From assembly GCA_031841125.1 (NCBI GenBank), contig CM063113.1, positions 61,373,211 to 61,437,210 of the forward strand: a stretch of DNA of 64,000 nt, written 5' to 3'. A program made the translations under genes and the position numbers. Under the pieces are notes generated by a model. That model did no database searches, was not told the origin of the DNA, and saw only the letters and a program-made list of their open reading frames with translations. Positions 12,159 to 22,967 of the stretch are shown here, one piece after another. The DNA is from Acanthococcus lagerstroemiae. Its lineage: Eukaryota > Arthropoda > Insecta > Hemiptera > Eriococcidae. The stretch's first letter is position 1, and each line of letters starts with the position of its first letter.

Positions 12159-13109
12159 CTAAATTTTAAAACGTTTATGAACATGTAACTCGTTTATCAA
12201 AGTGAATAATTCAAATTGGTTTAAATGCTTAACTTTTTTGTGAAATTTGCTCACCTCCGCAGAATATAGCCTGATAAAGTTAGCTCCTTTAGGAATATTA
12301 AATTTTTTTCTGTAGACGTTGAATATCAGTTCGGCCTTACTGCGAATTTCACGAGCATATTTGGCGAAAATGCGTTCTTGTTTTGGTGTCAAGCGCCACC
12401 CCTTTACATTCCCAACATATTTCCGCAATCTCAGCATAGTTTTCACGACTTCCGGATGCTTTTTCAACATCAGTTTATTCAATGGTAGCTTCAGTATTTT
12501 ATTCATGGCGTTCAAACAGTTAATGGGTTTAGCGCAGTGTGAAAGAAGGCTAGATTTAATTCGAAAATCACATAGCAACAGTTGCAATTCCGTTTTCAGC
12601 TGATGATTAGGCGAATATTCACCACTTTTCCATCTAGATATTTCTGCCGTACGGCTGCATCCAAGTTCATTCGAAGATTTCTTGAAATATAAATCGATTT
12701 TCTGTAACTTCTGATCTGGCGATCTGGTAGAGTAATTGGTTTGTTTGAAGGTTGGTGTGAATTGGTTGAACGATGGGACGCTGTTGGCTAATGTGTTTGT
12801 GCTAGGTTTATCTTTGAATTGTGAGCCGTTCGTATTTCTGTTCGTAACTGGCGTGTGTAAGCTTACTTGTATAGCTTTAGCCAACAGTAAATGTAGGCTG
12901 ATACGACTGCCATGTTTTTGAATATACTGATGATAATCTTGCAATTTATCTTCTGTTACTTTTACACATATATCAATGTTGTATAGGTACACTAAATAAA
13001 TAAATTCGTTCTTGGTTAGAATCGTATTGCAGATAATACCTGGCCAAACTGGGCAGCCACGAACTTTGGCAAAAACCTTCTGGTTGATATAAAACTGCGG
13101 ACTGTACAT
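12159..13109 (-). CDS. PWWP plus integrase-binding-domain protein (HDGF/LEDGF type), single exon
   Basis: An uninterrupted 316-aa frame. Residues 8-75 look like a PWWP domain, which binds methylated-histone nucleosomes and DNA: VFAKVRGCPVWPGII, with PVWP at 20-23 where the family has PWWP. A Ser/Thr/Asn-rich linker follows. From about 175 to 275 a helical, Leu/Lys-rich segment (LLLCDFRIKSSL, CLNAMNKILKLPLN, VVKTMLRLRKY, AELIFNVYRKKF) matches the pattern of the LEDGF/HRP2 integrase-binding domain, a TFIIS-N-like bundle that docks transcription factors. In LEDGF the two domains are joined by several hundred residues with AT-hooks and basic clusters; here the linker is about 100 residues. A chromatin-tethering role is inferred from domain order. 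The absence of introns beside intron-rich neighbours suggests a retrocopy or a long last exon. An AG lies three bases before the ATG (cag|aagATG), so an upstream exon cannot be excluded. Confidence 0.72.
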   Translation of the reverse strand: MYSPQFYINQKVFAKVRGCPVWPGIICNTILTKNEFIYLVYLYNIDICVKVTEDKLQDYHQYIQKHGSRISLHLLLAKAIQVSLHTPVTNRNTNGSQFKDKPSTNTLANSVPSFNQFTPTFKQTNYSTRSPDQKLQKIDLYFKKSSNELGCSRTAEISRWKSGEYSPNHQLKTELQLLLCDFRIKSSLLSHCAKPINCLNAMNKILKLPLNKLMLKKHPEVVKTMLRLRKYVGNVKGWRLTPKQERIFAKYAREIRSKAELIFNVYRKKFNIPKGANFIRLYSAEVSKFHKKVKHLNQFELFTLINELHVHKRFKI

Positions 13110-13435
13110 CTTCTGTTACCTACGGCATATGAGAAGGAATAAGAATAAGCATTACTGTAAGTATTCATTCACTTGAATCAAAACCCCTCTACTTATCTAC
13201 TATAGGTAATCAGAGAGTACCTACTCTAATGCTGTATTCACACGTTTAACAGATTGAACTAATCATTCCAAAAATGAACAATTAGACTCATTAATGACAA
13301 ATTTAATTGTTTTGATTTGTTGTCGATCAAAAATTAATTGAATAGGTACCTTATCAGGCCAGAGGGCGACACCTTCTTGAAACACATCATACCTATGTAG
13401 ACGCTGTTAAGCAAAAAGCTCTCAAGCGGTATTTG

Positions 13436-13511
13436 AGGGGTTATCTGTCAAAAGGGCGCCCGTTCCATAAGAAATACATTGAACGGACGCCTTTTTGACA
13501 GATCACTCCTC
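13436..13511. mobile_element. 76-bp fold-back element, 5-bp target duplication
   Basis: Arms GGGGTTATCTGTCAAAAG... and ...TTTTTGACAGATCACTCC run inward through GGGCGCCCGTTC and GAACGGACGC. ATTTG lies directly on both sides (13431-13435 and 13512-13516). Same family as 13599-13675. Confidence 0.85.
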
Positions 13512-13598
13512 ATTTGTTGACTAATGAGTTATTAGTATCGTTGGAGAGAGCATAGAAAGTAGAATTTTTCAAAATTGAATCCCCGATACAAAAATGTG

Positions 13599-13675
13599 AG
13601 GAGTTATCTGTCAAAAAGGCGCTTGACATTATGGGATTCCCATATGTCAAGCGCCCTTTTGGCAGATAACTTCTC
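13599..13675. mobile_element. 77-bp fold-back element, 5-bp target duplication
   Basis: Arms AGGAGTTATCTGTCAAAAAG and CTTTTGGCAGATAACTTCTC continue into GGCGCTTGACAT and ATGTCAAGCGCC. ATGTG flanks both ends (13594-13598 and 13676-13680). The related MITE copies at 13805 and 27489 lack this segment, which confirms an insertion. Confidence 0.85.
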
Positions 13676-13804
13676 ATGTGTATCCATGTTGAAAAAAGCT
13701 TATCAGTAAACGCTATGTCCGGAAACCGGCATTATTCATTGGCTTTCAATGTTACGTTCTGATTTGGTCGTTTGGGAGCTTTTTGTTCAACATCATCCAT
13801 GTGT

Positions 13805-14055
13805 ACGCTGTTAAGCGTAAGGGAACCAACCGACATTTGTATAAACAAAATGAGTTATTGTTATTGTTGGAAAGAGCGTAAAAAGTAGAATTTTTCAAAA
13901 TTTGGGTCCCCAATTCAAAAATGTATTCTCACTCTCAAGTTGAAAAAAGCTTATCAGTAAACGCTATGCCTAGTGTCTACATGGCTCTTGAACGTCAAAT
14001 CACGTGTCCTCAAAAAACAGATTTTGCTGGTTGGTTCCCTTACGCTTAACAGCGT
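13805..14055. mobile_element. 251-bp MITE copy B with perfect 8-bp target duplication
   Basis: Inverted termini begin ACGCTGTTAAGCGTAAGG and end CCTTACGCTTAACAGCGT; the match continues through GGAACCAACC. CCATGTGT flanks both ends (13797-13804 and 14056-14063). No coding capacity. Abuts copy A. Confidence 0.9.
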
Positions 14056-14063
14056 CCATGTGT

Positions 14064-15491
14064 AACACTACTGCGTAATACTAAGTCACCACACGATCAA
14101 ACTGTACTTTGATTTTGTTTGTATAGATTTTCTCCAAATTGAAGCCTGCGCGTAGAAGACTTTTTTTCCATTTATTAATAAAAAGCATTTTTAGTTTTCA
14201 GTTCAGATTAACAGGTGTGTCATACAGAACGCAAAAAATTGTATACCTAACTGAGTGGGTACATAAAAATTTCAAAGAGATGACAGCGTATAAGCGCAGC
14301 AAATTAATAGGTATCTACCTAACATGAAAAAGTCACAATTTTGTTAGAGACATGTTACAGATACATCAACTACTTGGTACTTGGAATACTCTCCATTCTT
14401 AAGAGGTGGTGAAGATGCTTATTTCATAAGGAAACCTCTTCTAATTATGCTAAAACAAAAAAAGTTCTTTACTTCATCATAATTTTTAAAAAAATTTAGG
14501 TATAATATGTTTGAGTTGCTGGTTTGCTTACTGCTGATGTAGGCTACTGACTGCACCTCTAGGTAAATCACGAAATCTACAATCTATATTGACATAAAGT
14601 TCAAACTCCTGATGAAGTCTGAGTCCGCCACCTGCGCGCTGTAACGCTCGAGAAAGGAAAAAGAAAGTAATTACTTATCTTTTTGATCGTAACAATACAA
14701 TAGGTACGTTTTTTTTTATTCCTTACTACATCAGTGATTTTTTTTCTTTCTAATGTTAGGACTGAATTTATTCAAGATACAGCAGGAGTCCAATACTCGG
14801 CAGTGACCTCTTTTACATTGAACAAAATTTTCGTTTTCTACTACCCCGTGCTTTGAACAATTCTTACAAACTGGCCTGCCTCAATTCCAACTCCAAAAAT
14901 ATATTAAAATCGAATTTGCTCCTTCAGTTTTCAATATCTCGACGTAGATGACTTGTTCGCGGAGTTCCTGAATAGAATGAACAGAATATCGGCAGTTCGG
15001 CACGTTAGACGTTAGTGATGATGTGTAATAGCGGGAAGCTTTTCCCTCACCGTCTTGTCCTTTGGTTGAAAATATTGAAATGAATGGTGTTCTTTTTGTT
15101 CAGGAATTCGGCAATTCACTCTGCATTTTCATCTTTCATGTATTTGGATGATCTCGATGTTATAATTAAAAAAAAAAAAAAAGAAGTGTTTTCGGCGGAA
15201 AACGATTTTCGATTCGGACTATCAGGGCGAAAGAGTCGCCCTCTACAATTTTAAGGACGTGAAAAAAGGAACTACTGAAACCCTACACATTTTAGAAAAA
15301 ATTTACCAGACTGAAATAAAGATGGACTCAATGGAAGGGAAATTTTATGTACTATAAGTAAATTTTGTTCTATTCACTTTTTAGCCCCTTTAAGGTTTAA
15401 GCACATTATTTCATGAAATTTAGATTTTAGGGGCGTCTGAAAGTCAAACTAAAACCTAAAACTAACTGAAACGCGGTGAAACTTGAAACTA
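14064..15491. other. No gene recognised
   Basis: AT-rich DNA between MITEs. The frame at 14139-14327 has no family resemblance. Part may belong to the EIF3C upstream region. Confidence 0.5.
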
Positions 15492-15660
15492 GGGCTCTAT
15501 AGTTTCACCTGGGGATACTAAGCCGCCATTTTGGTTCATACTGCGCCCGTGGATGCCGAATCCGACTATGCGGAGCGTAACGCGTAGTCAATTCGGCATC
15601 GACGGGCGCAGTATGAACCAAAATGGTGGCTTAGTATACCCAGGTGAAACTATAGAGCCC
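15492..15660. mobile_element. 169-bp near-perfect fold-back element
   Basis: The left arm GGGCTCTATAGTTTCACCTG... continues through GCCGCCATTTTGGTTCATAC and TGCGCCCGT. It is mirrored on the right by GGGCGCAGTATGAACCAAAA and ends CAGGTGAAACTATAGAGCCC. The arms are about 80 bp with few mismatches. No transposase. A 3-bp duplication (ACT) is possible, not proven. Confidence 0.8.
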
Positions 15661-16336
15661 CACTGAAACGTGAAACCCTCTCATCGACTCATCACTGCGT
15701 GAACGAAACTGGATGATATTTTATATACAGGAACATTTTTGGCATAACACACAAACACTAAAAATTTTTGTATCTTGCCATCTTGCCTGTGTGCCGTGTC
15801 GTGGTCGTGGTGTTGATCTTCGATCTAAATATTCGGTAAATTGCAATTTAATTATTTCAACGAAAAATAGAAATTTCCTCTTGAAATTAATATATTGATG
15901 CACGTACCAGGTGAGCGTATCATCCTCAGTTTAGTTTACTGTCATATTTACTTGTACTATATATAGACGTATAACTACTGCATTGCTAGTTCGACGAACT
16001 TGCACATCTCGCACATCTCACTGTTTCCGATTTTAATTGATACGTACCAATTGTAAGATTTCGTTTCATCTTGCTGTTCTTCGCTTCGATTAATATGTAC
16101 TTTGTTAGTGTCGCCGGAAATGTTGCCAAGTACACAATGTGTGAGATTGTTATACTCTGATAGGTTTCCTATATCTTGTGACTGACCAAGGATACAAATA
16201 ATCTTGTGAAGTGAATTACAACTTTAGTTCTGAATTTCGCGTGCTTTATCTTTTAATAGATTTTTGAAAAATTTGTACATAGTACCGTATTTAACTCATG
16301 CAATTATATTCGAATTGTAGGAAAAATTAGTTCACA
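15661..16336 (+). promoter_or_regulatory. EIF3C 5' region
   Basis: Holds the promoter, the 5'UTR exon and the first intron of EIF3C; the intron ends at the AG at 16319-16320. The transcription start and the 5'UTR donor cannot be fixed by eye. Confidence 0.4.
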
Positions 16337-19300
16337 ATGAGTAAATTTTTCGCAACTGGATCGGACTCTGAGTCGGAAAGTTCTTCGGAAGAAGAGCAGG
16401 TTATTAGACAGCCAGTCGCTGCATTCTCGGTGAGTATTCTATGGTAAAAATGAAGTGAATTGGTAATTTCAACTTGATGAATAGTTGCCCAGAATCTGAT
16501 TTTCCCCCCTAATTTCTTAGTTCAGCGACGATGAAGAAGATACTAAACGTGTGGTGCGGTCTGCTCGTGAAAAACGGTTTGAGGATCTGTATAACAACAT
16601 CAAGCAGATAAGAAATTATAAAAAGATCAAAGATTTGAGTAGTTTGCTTTCAAGTCAGTTCCTGATATTGTTTTAAATCAATTTCCCCCCTTAATATTAT
16701 CGACGATTACTTATTTATTCCCGGTGTGTACAGGTTTTGAAGATTTAACACGCGTTTACACAAAAGCATACAATACAGTTATTGTGAAGGAAGAAAATGG
16801 AGTACATCCGCGATTCTATATTCGATGCTTAGTTGAAATGGATGACTTCCTCAACGAGCTATGGGAAGATCGGGAAGGCAGGTAAGATGTTCTGTGATTT
16901 AAATCGGGTAATTCAATTATTTATCGTACATGACGTTATAATACGGAGTGTAATTTACAGTGTAAATGGTTGAGATTGTAGTTCGTTTTTGATTACTGCT
17001 AATTTCTAATTGCCCTAGACTTCTAATAGCTCTGTTGTCTTAATTTGTGTAAAAGGAAAAACTTGTCGAAGAATAATTCAAAATCATTAGCCACGTTAAG
17101 GAAGAAATTACGTAGGTATATCAAGGATTATGAAGAAGATATGGCCAAATTTCGTGAAAATCCCGGTCTTCCAGATGAAGATGAAGAGCGAGGTACTGCG
17201 ATTTTACTATTGAATAATTTGCTTGAGGACTTGCCGGTAAATGGGTGCTGAATCCTAGAACATGTTTTAAGGACTGAAAAAACACAAACGTAAAGCTTGT
17301 ACGGGAGATTGATCCTTTCGAGAACATATTCTTTCTTAGCTGCAATACTAATTGCGCGAATTGATGAAAGACAGGTTGAATAGAAGACTTACTTAAAGCA
17401 ATAATCATGTGTACTCATTGGTGGGCTTTGGACCTGTTTAACAGCAGGTTCTCAGTTAAGATTTGTCGGTGAAAAAATGTTCTCGTATTGATGTAGCGTT
17501 TGTGTTACAGAAGATGAAGAAGAAGACAGTGATAGTGATGAAGATGACAAAGTTCGTATTAGTTCAGCGGCATTCAAGAAGTCCGGTTCTGAAGCATCGC
17601 AGTCTCAGTCAGCATTCGCCAAGGTTCCGTTTCATGTTTGTGTAATATTTGCTTCGCCAACATTTTTGATGGTTTGTTGAATTACAATTTCACGCTTCTT
17701 TTTATAGGGCTCGGGCCACCCTGGCGATGATGATGAAGGCAGCGACAGCTCTATAGATTGGGGTAGCGACTCGGAGAGTAGCTCATCCAGCTCGGAGGAA
17801 GAAGGCCAGTACCAAAGCATCAGAGAACGTTTTTTGAAACGGTATTGTTGTTTCCTTGTGACTTTCATTCCATGCGACGCGGTCGGAGTGTTCATATTTA
17901 TTATTACATTTCAGTACGACAGACAAAGAAGAAGATGAGAAAAAAGAACGCAAGAAGGAACGTAAAGAAAAACCCAAAAAGCAGAAAAAGGACGAAGATG
18001 GTGAGAGCGAAGGAGAATGGGAGACTGTCAAAGGCGGAGCCACCATTCCTTCGGTATATTTTATATTTATGTAATACGTAATATGTGTTAATCTGTTGAT
18101 ACCATTATGAGTTACTTCTACTGTAGTTGGATTGGAATTCTGCGCGATGGTCTACTTGAGAGGATCGAATGTGGTGTTTTAGAAAAGTAAACGGAATCAG
18201 TATTTTAGTAGTAGTCCTAATACACGCGTTGATTTCAGGAAAAACCCAAAATGTTCGCAAAGGATGCTGAAATAAACACTGAAGCTGTTTTAAAGAAACT
18301 AAACGAAGTAGTCGCCGCTAGAGGAAAAAAAAGAACTGACAGAAGAGAGCAGATCGAATTATTGCATGAATTGCAGGCGATTGCCGAAACCCATAATTTA
18401 GGTTTGGGAGTTGCTATCAAGATCAAACTGGCTACAATATCCGCTATTTTTGATTATAATCAAAAAGTCTCGGATCCTATGAAGCCTGAGTATTGGGCTA
18501 AGTAAGTATTTTATTTAGTGAATAGAGTTTTTTGTAACTTGAAATGTGCTCACTTGGTTGCAAGTATGCCAAGAGCTGGCGCTCAGTTTCATTGTTGACG
18601 AACACTGGAGAACTTCTAAAATCTAAAGTTTAATTTCAAATCTCAAAATCTCACAAGCTTACTGAAGAGTTATACTTGCTGAATGTTAGGTTCGAACTTA
18701 GGCATTCGGTTATTGAGCGATATTGAATGTTCAGACCCGAGCACTTGTTAAAGGTATTAATTGAATTGAAAAAGAGCTATCAAGAATTTCGTTACTTTCT
18801 ACTATTAAGACGTGCATAGTAACTCAATTCATTAGTTCGCTTCTCACTGTACATGGAAGCTGACGCACCATTATCGACTTGTATTTTGTACAACCCTGAT
18901 TTTAATCTACAGGTTATTGGATCGTATTTCCGAATGTTTGACTCTAATCCTTAGTTGTAATGACATTACAATCAATGAGAAGGTAAATGAAGAAACCGAG
19001 CAGGTGGATAAACCGCCGTATCGTATTCACGGTTACATCATAACTGTCGTCGAACGTTTGGATGAAGAGTTCACAAAACTGTTGAAAGAATGCGATCCTC
19101 ACAGTAACGAATACGTTCAGAGGTTGAAAGATGAAACACGTGTAGTTGAAATCATCGATAAAGTGCAGTCATTTTTAGAGAAACACGGAGAACAAACCCA
19201 GTTATGCAGCGTGTATATGCGAAAAATTGAACATCTGTATTATAAATTTGATCCGATGGTCCTTAAGCAGAAAAAGGTATGCCCTACCAGTTCAGCATTT

Positions 19301-21671
19301 TGTTTCTTTTATTTTGCATTTCAGTTTCGCTGGAAATTAATTCTAACGTGAAATCCTTATTTGAGTTACAAAATTACACGCATCAACGACTAAGCGTTGG
19401 TAGTGGTCGAAGTTGGTAACGTTTGACTTTATTTTAGGGTGAAATTCCGAAAACCGAAATCACTAGTCTGCAAGTTATGGACAAACTGTGTAAATACATA
19501 TACCATCATGATAGCACCGATCGCCTGAGAACGCGCGCTATTTTGTCGCATGTGTACCATCACGCATTGCATGACAACTGGTTCCAAGCGCGTGACCTCA
19601 TCCTGATGTCTCATTTGCAAGAATCTATCCAGCATTCGGATCCTCCAACTCAGGTTGGTTCTTGCATTTATTTTGGGTTATTTCCTCCTGAAATCAACCA
19701 GCGTCTTTCAATCTAATTTTGTATTTTGAATTTTTTTTTTTTTGGTTTAGATTTTATATAATCGTACAATGGCTCATTTAGGCCTTTGTGCATTCAGGCA
19801 GGGAAATGTCAAAGATGCGCATAACTGCCTCGTCGATCTGATGATGACTGCAAAAGTGAAAGAATTATTGGCCCAAGGTCTTTTGCCGCAGGTATCTTTC
19901 AACAGATTCTTAGTGTGTAACCGTAGATTGTAAAGTAGCATGCTTTATTATGATCGTTGGTATCGTGTAGCGTCAACACGAACGTAGCAAGGAGCAAGAG
20001 AAGATTGAAAAACAAAGACAGATGCCATTCCATATGCATATAAATTTAGAATTGCTCGAGTGCGTTTATCTGGTTGCTGCGATGCTGATTGAAATCCCAT
20101 ACATGGCTGGTAAGTCTTCAGCGAGTGTTTATTAAGTTATAGTTTTTGAGTAGAGGGTTACATTGTTCTACGAAAAAAATGTTGAATATTGCTTTTGGTC
20201 TCGGGATCGGTCGCGAGTTTTCAGTAAAGTGAGAAATTTCGAGCTTGACACAGTAATTTTAAATCTGACTTCAATTTTAAACTGCCTATGACCGGTTCGA
20301 GAGTAACTTATTTTGACGAGCATTTCCACTTCCAAAATATTTTTACTTCGGATCTAGTTATAAAATCCTTCTGCGTTTGAAATGTTAAGGCGTTCGCAAC
20401 ACTTTGAAAATTGTGTACATAATACTGGTGTGTAATTTGAGATTTTATGTGTTCGTAGCCCACGAATTCGATGCAAGAAGGCGCATGATATCGAAAACCT
20501 TCTATCAACAACTACGTTCCAGTGAACGGCAATCGCTGGTCGGCCCTCCAGAGTCGATGCGAGAGCACATTGTCGCCGCTAGCAAAGCTATGCGTAACGG
20601 TAACTGGACCGCCTGCATCAATTACATCGTAAACGATAAAATGAACGCAAAGGTATTTTCATTGCTGTGTTCATTTTGCCTTACCCAGAAGTTTTCCTGG
20701 TCTTATTCTTCGCACAGATGATTCTGACCGGTTTTATTTTATTCAGGTGTGGGATCTGTTCTATGAAAGTGAAAGAGTACGCGAAATGTTGGTTCGCCTG
20801 ATTAAGGAGGAGTCACTGCGGACGTACTTGTTCACCTATTCGAACGTGTACGGCTCTATCTCGATGCAAACTCTAGCTGATATGTTTGAGCTGAATAAAC
20901 CGGTCGTTCATTCCATCATTTCGAAGATGATTATCAACGAAGAGTTGATGGTATGTTCTTTCGCTGCAGTTCAAACGTATTTTCAGTGTCTGATTGTACG
21001 CGGTGTTTTAAATCGTTCAGTGTGCACACAGGCTTCCTTGGACGATCCTACGCAGATGGTCGTAATGCACAGAAGTGAACCCAGTCGGCTGCAGTCGCTG
21101 GCTTTGCAGCTCGCCGACAAGGTGACCAATTTCGTCGACTCGAATGAACGTATTTTTGAAATGAAATCAGGTAGAATTGGCATTTAGAACATTCTGCTCA
21201 GTTCAAATTCTTGTTTGGTTTCTGCATTGACGGTTTTCGGTATTACAGGAAATTTTTTCCAACGAGGAGGACAAAACCAACAGAATACTGGAGGTAATCA
21301 AAATAACCCGAATTCGCAAAACATATTCCGACAGAGCTATAATCGATCGAATGCTGGTGGTGGCGGACAAGATTGGAATCGTCAAAATAGGAATAAGCAG
21401 TATAATGGTATGTGTTCGATAGTTCATTTTTTGTGATGTATTACGTAACAACTTTCTGTAACCGTCTGCTAACGGTAATTTATTCGTCTTGAATGACGAT
21501 TTCTTTTGGTAAAAAGGTATATGAGGTAGTTGGTTGTGATTTGCTGTGAAAGATTTTTAGAGCTGACATTTGACATTTTAAACCAGAATCAACTATATAT
21601 TTAATGTTGTGTGAAGACTACTGCATTTTAAAAATTTATTTTGTATTCATATTGTTGCAGATAAATGGTAG
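16337..21671 (+). CDS. EIF3C: Eukaryotic translation initiation factor 3 subunit C
   Basis: Core scaffold subunit of eIF3, which binds the 40S subunit and recruits the other initiation factors. Coding exons: 16337-16429, 16521-16653, 16734-16881, 17056-17192, 17511-17623, 17708-17841, 17915-18053, 18239-18501, 18913-19276, 19438-19653, 19751-19891, 19971-20109, 20459-20652, 20747-20950, 21032-21170, 21249-21407 and 21661-21671. They join in phase into 908 aa; human eIF3c has 913. The N-terminus is acidic and Ser-rich ([12 protein letters not shown]). Then come [13 protein letters not shown], a second acidic stretch ([12 protein letters not shown]), a Lys/Glu-rich segment, the helical core ([37 protein letters not shown]) and a C-terminal PCI domain at roughly residues 660-850. 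The tail is Asn/Gly/Gln-rich and ends NDKW. The last coding exon is only 11 nt. A splice acceptor 16 nt before the ATG shows a 5'UTR intron. Minus-strand frames over the exons are shadows. Confidence 0.97.
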
Positions 21672-22967
21672 GCCGTGTAGAAGATTGAGCCTGATCGCCC
21701 CTCTGAAATTTAATATTATTGTTTATTGTAAATCGAATTTGTTAGTAAACATATTCATCTCAACTGTATTTGTTTTCGTACGTATAAGAAGAATCTTCTA
21801 GGTAAGAAAGTAGATACGAATTATGAAATTAGGATAACCTTTTCTGAAAATATGGAGTGCGACGTTATGCGAAAAGTTATATTATTGTATTACTAGCTGC
21901 TGCTATTAGTCAGTCAGTGCGAAGAAACATAACAGTTATCTACCACTTATAAGTAACCTTCGGTGTATTTGCGCAGGTAAGTTGAGAAGTCAATGTCTTG
22001 ATAGGAGTTGCTGCGTTTTTAACGTATCGATGAAGCTGACCCTTCCTCAAATCTAGGAAGCTGTGGATAGTTCATTGAAATCAGTTTTCAGGGAAGACTT
22101 CGTCTGCATCTAGTTCCATTTTCAAAACTAATTCAAGTTGTTTTGAATAAAAAGTAACTTTCGTGACCGAAGTTTGAAGTTCGATATTAGGGCATCTGGG
22201 ACTCGGACAAAAATGATACTAGGGTTACCAGATTACTTTTTTAAGAACGCAAACTACTCCTCTCAAAAGCGCCAACTTTCAAAGGATTACGCAAACCAGT
22301 GTCGCTAGATTTTTTCGGTGACATAATTCAAAGTTTGAATTACAATATTTTCTTCAGTGGAACCAGATAATTTTCATTTTTTTTTTACTAAAAAGGGGAA
22401 ATTTGAATGAAAAATTCTAAATCCGCAAACAAACAGTAGGACATGAAAAACGTTAGCAAACCGCAAATTTAACTTGTTAAAAGCAAATGTGTGCGTTTTG
22501 GCGAACACCTGGTAACCCTACGTTAGATACTGAAGATACAAACTGAGGGACACTAAAATTGACTAATTTTAGCGTGTAGATATCTAGATATGTTTACCTG
22601 ATTTACAAAAGTGAACGCCTTGAGTAGAAGCTACAATCTACAAAACGACATTCGCTTGATAGTTGATTGCATTCATAGCATCCAGCATCATTATCAATCT
22701 GGCTGCCCTGATTGTCAGTCTTTACAAAGTCAACACTGAATTAATTTTATCTCGTGACTACACTGATTTAGTCAGAACTTGCTCACCCGCTGACGATCAA
22801 CGATCAAGTTGGATTGTGATTTGTGTTGTATGGTGTTGTTGGTACGCGCAAGTTCTTGTACGCATTCCTGGAGAAACAAAGTTTGATATTTCCAAATACC
22901 ATCATTTATTTGTGTAGACGATTTTTGTAAGTCATTGCCATATCACCATTCAATTCACTTCCTGAAC
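21672..22967. other. EIF3C to UMPS-homologue spacer
   Basis: Contains the EIF3C 3'UTR (an AATAAA lies at 22146-22151, rather distant), a MITE at 22222-22518, and the 5' region of the UMPS homologue. No additional gene seen. Confidence 0.5.
22222..22518. mobile_element. 297-bp MITE with TA flanks
   Basis: Termini GGGTTACCAGATTAC and CACCTGGTAACCC are inverted, with TA on each side (22220-22221 and 22519-22520). A TA target fits Tc1/mariner-type elements, but the family is not identified. No coding frame. Confidence 0.65.

Larger units (their letters stand above)
13401..13796. mobile_element. MITE copy A (ACGCTGTTAAGC family) carrying two nested insertions
   Basis: The left end ACGCTGTTAAGCAAAAAGCT pairs with AGCTTTTTGTTCAACATCAT at the right. 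The core (GTAGAATTTTTCAAAATT, AGCTTATCAGTAAACGCTAT) is shared with copies at 13805-14055 and 27489-27783. Two fold-back elements (13436-13511 and 13599-13675) are inserted in it. Flanks CTATGTAG and CCATGTGT agree at five of eight bases. Confidence 0.75.

Noticed and set aside
17121..18046. Minus-strand frames over EIF3C
   Set aside because: Antisense to acidic and Lys-rich EIF3C exons; no independent support.
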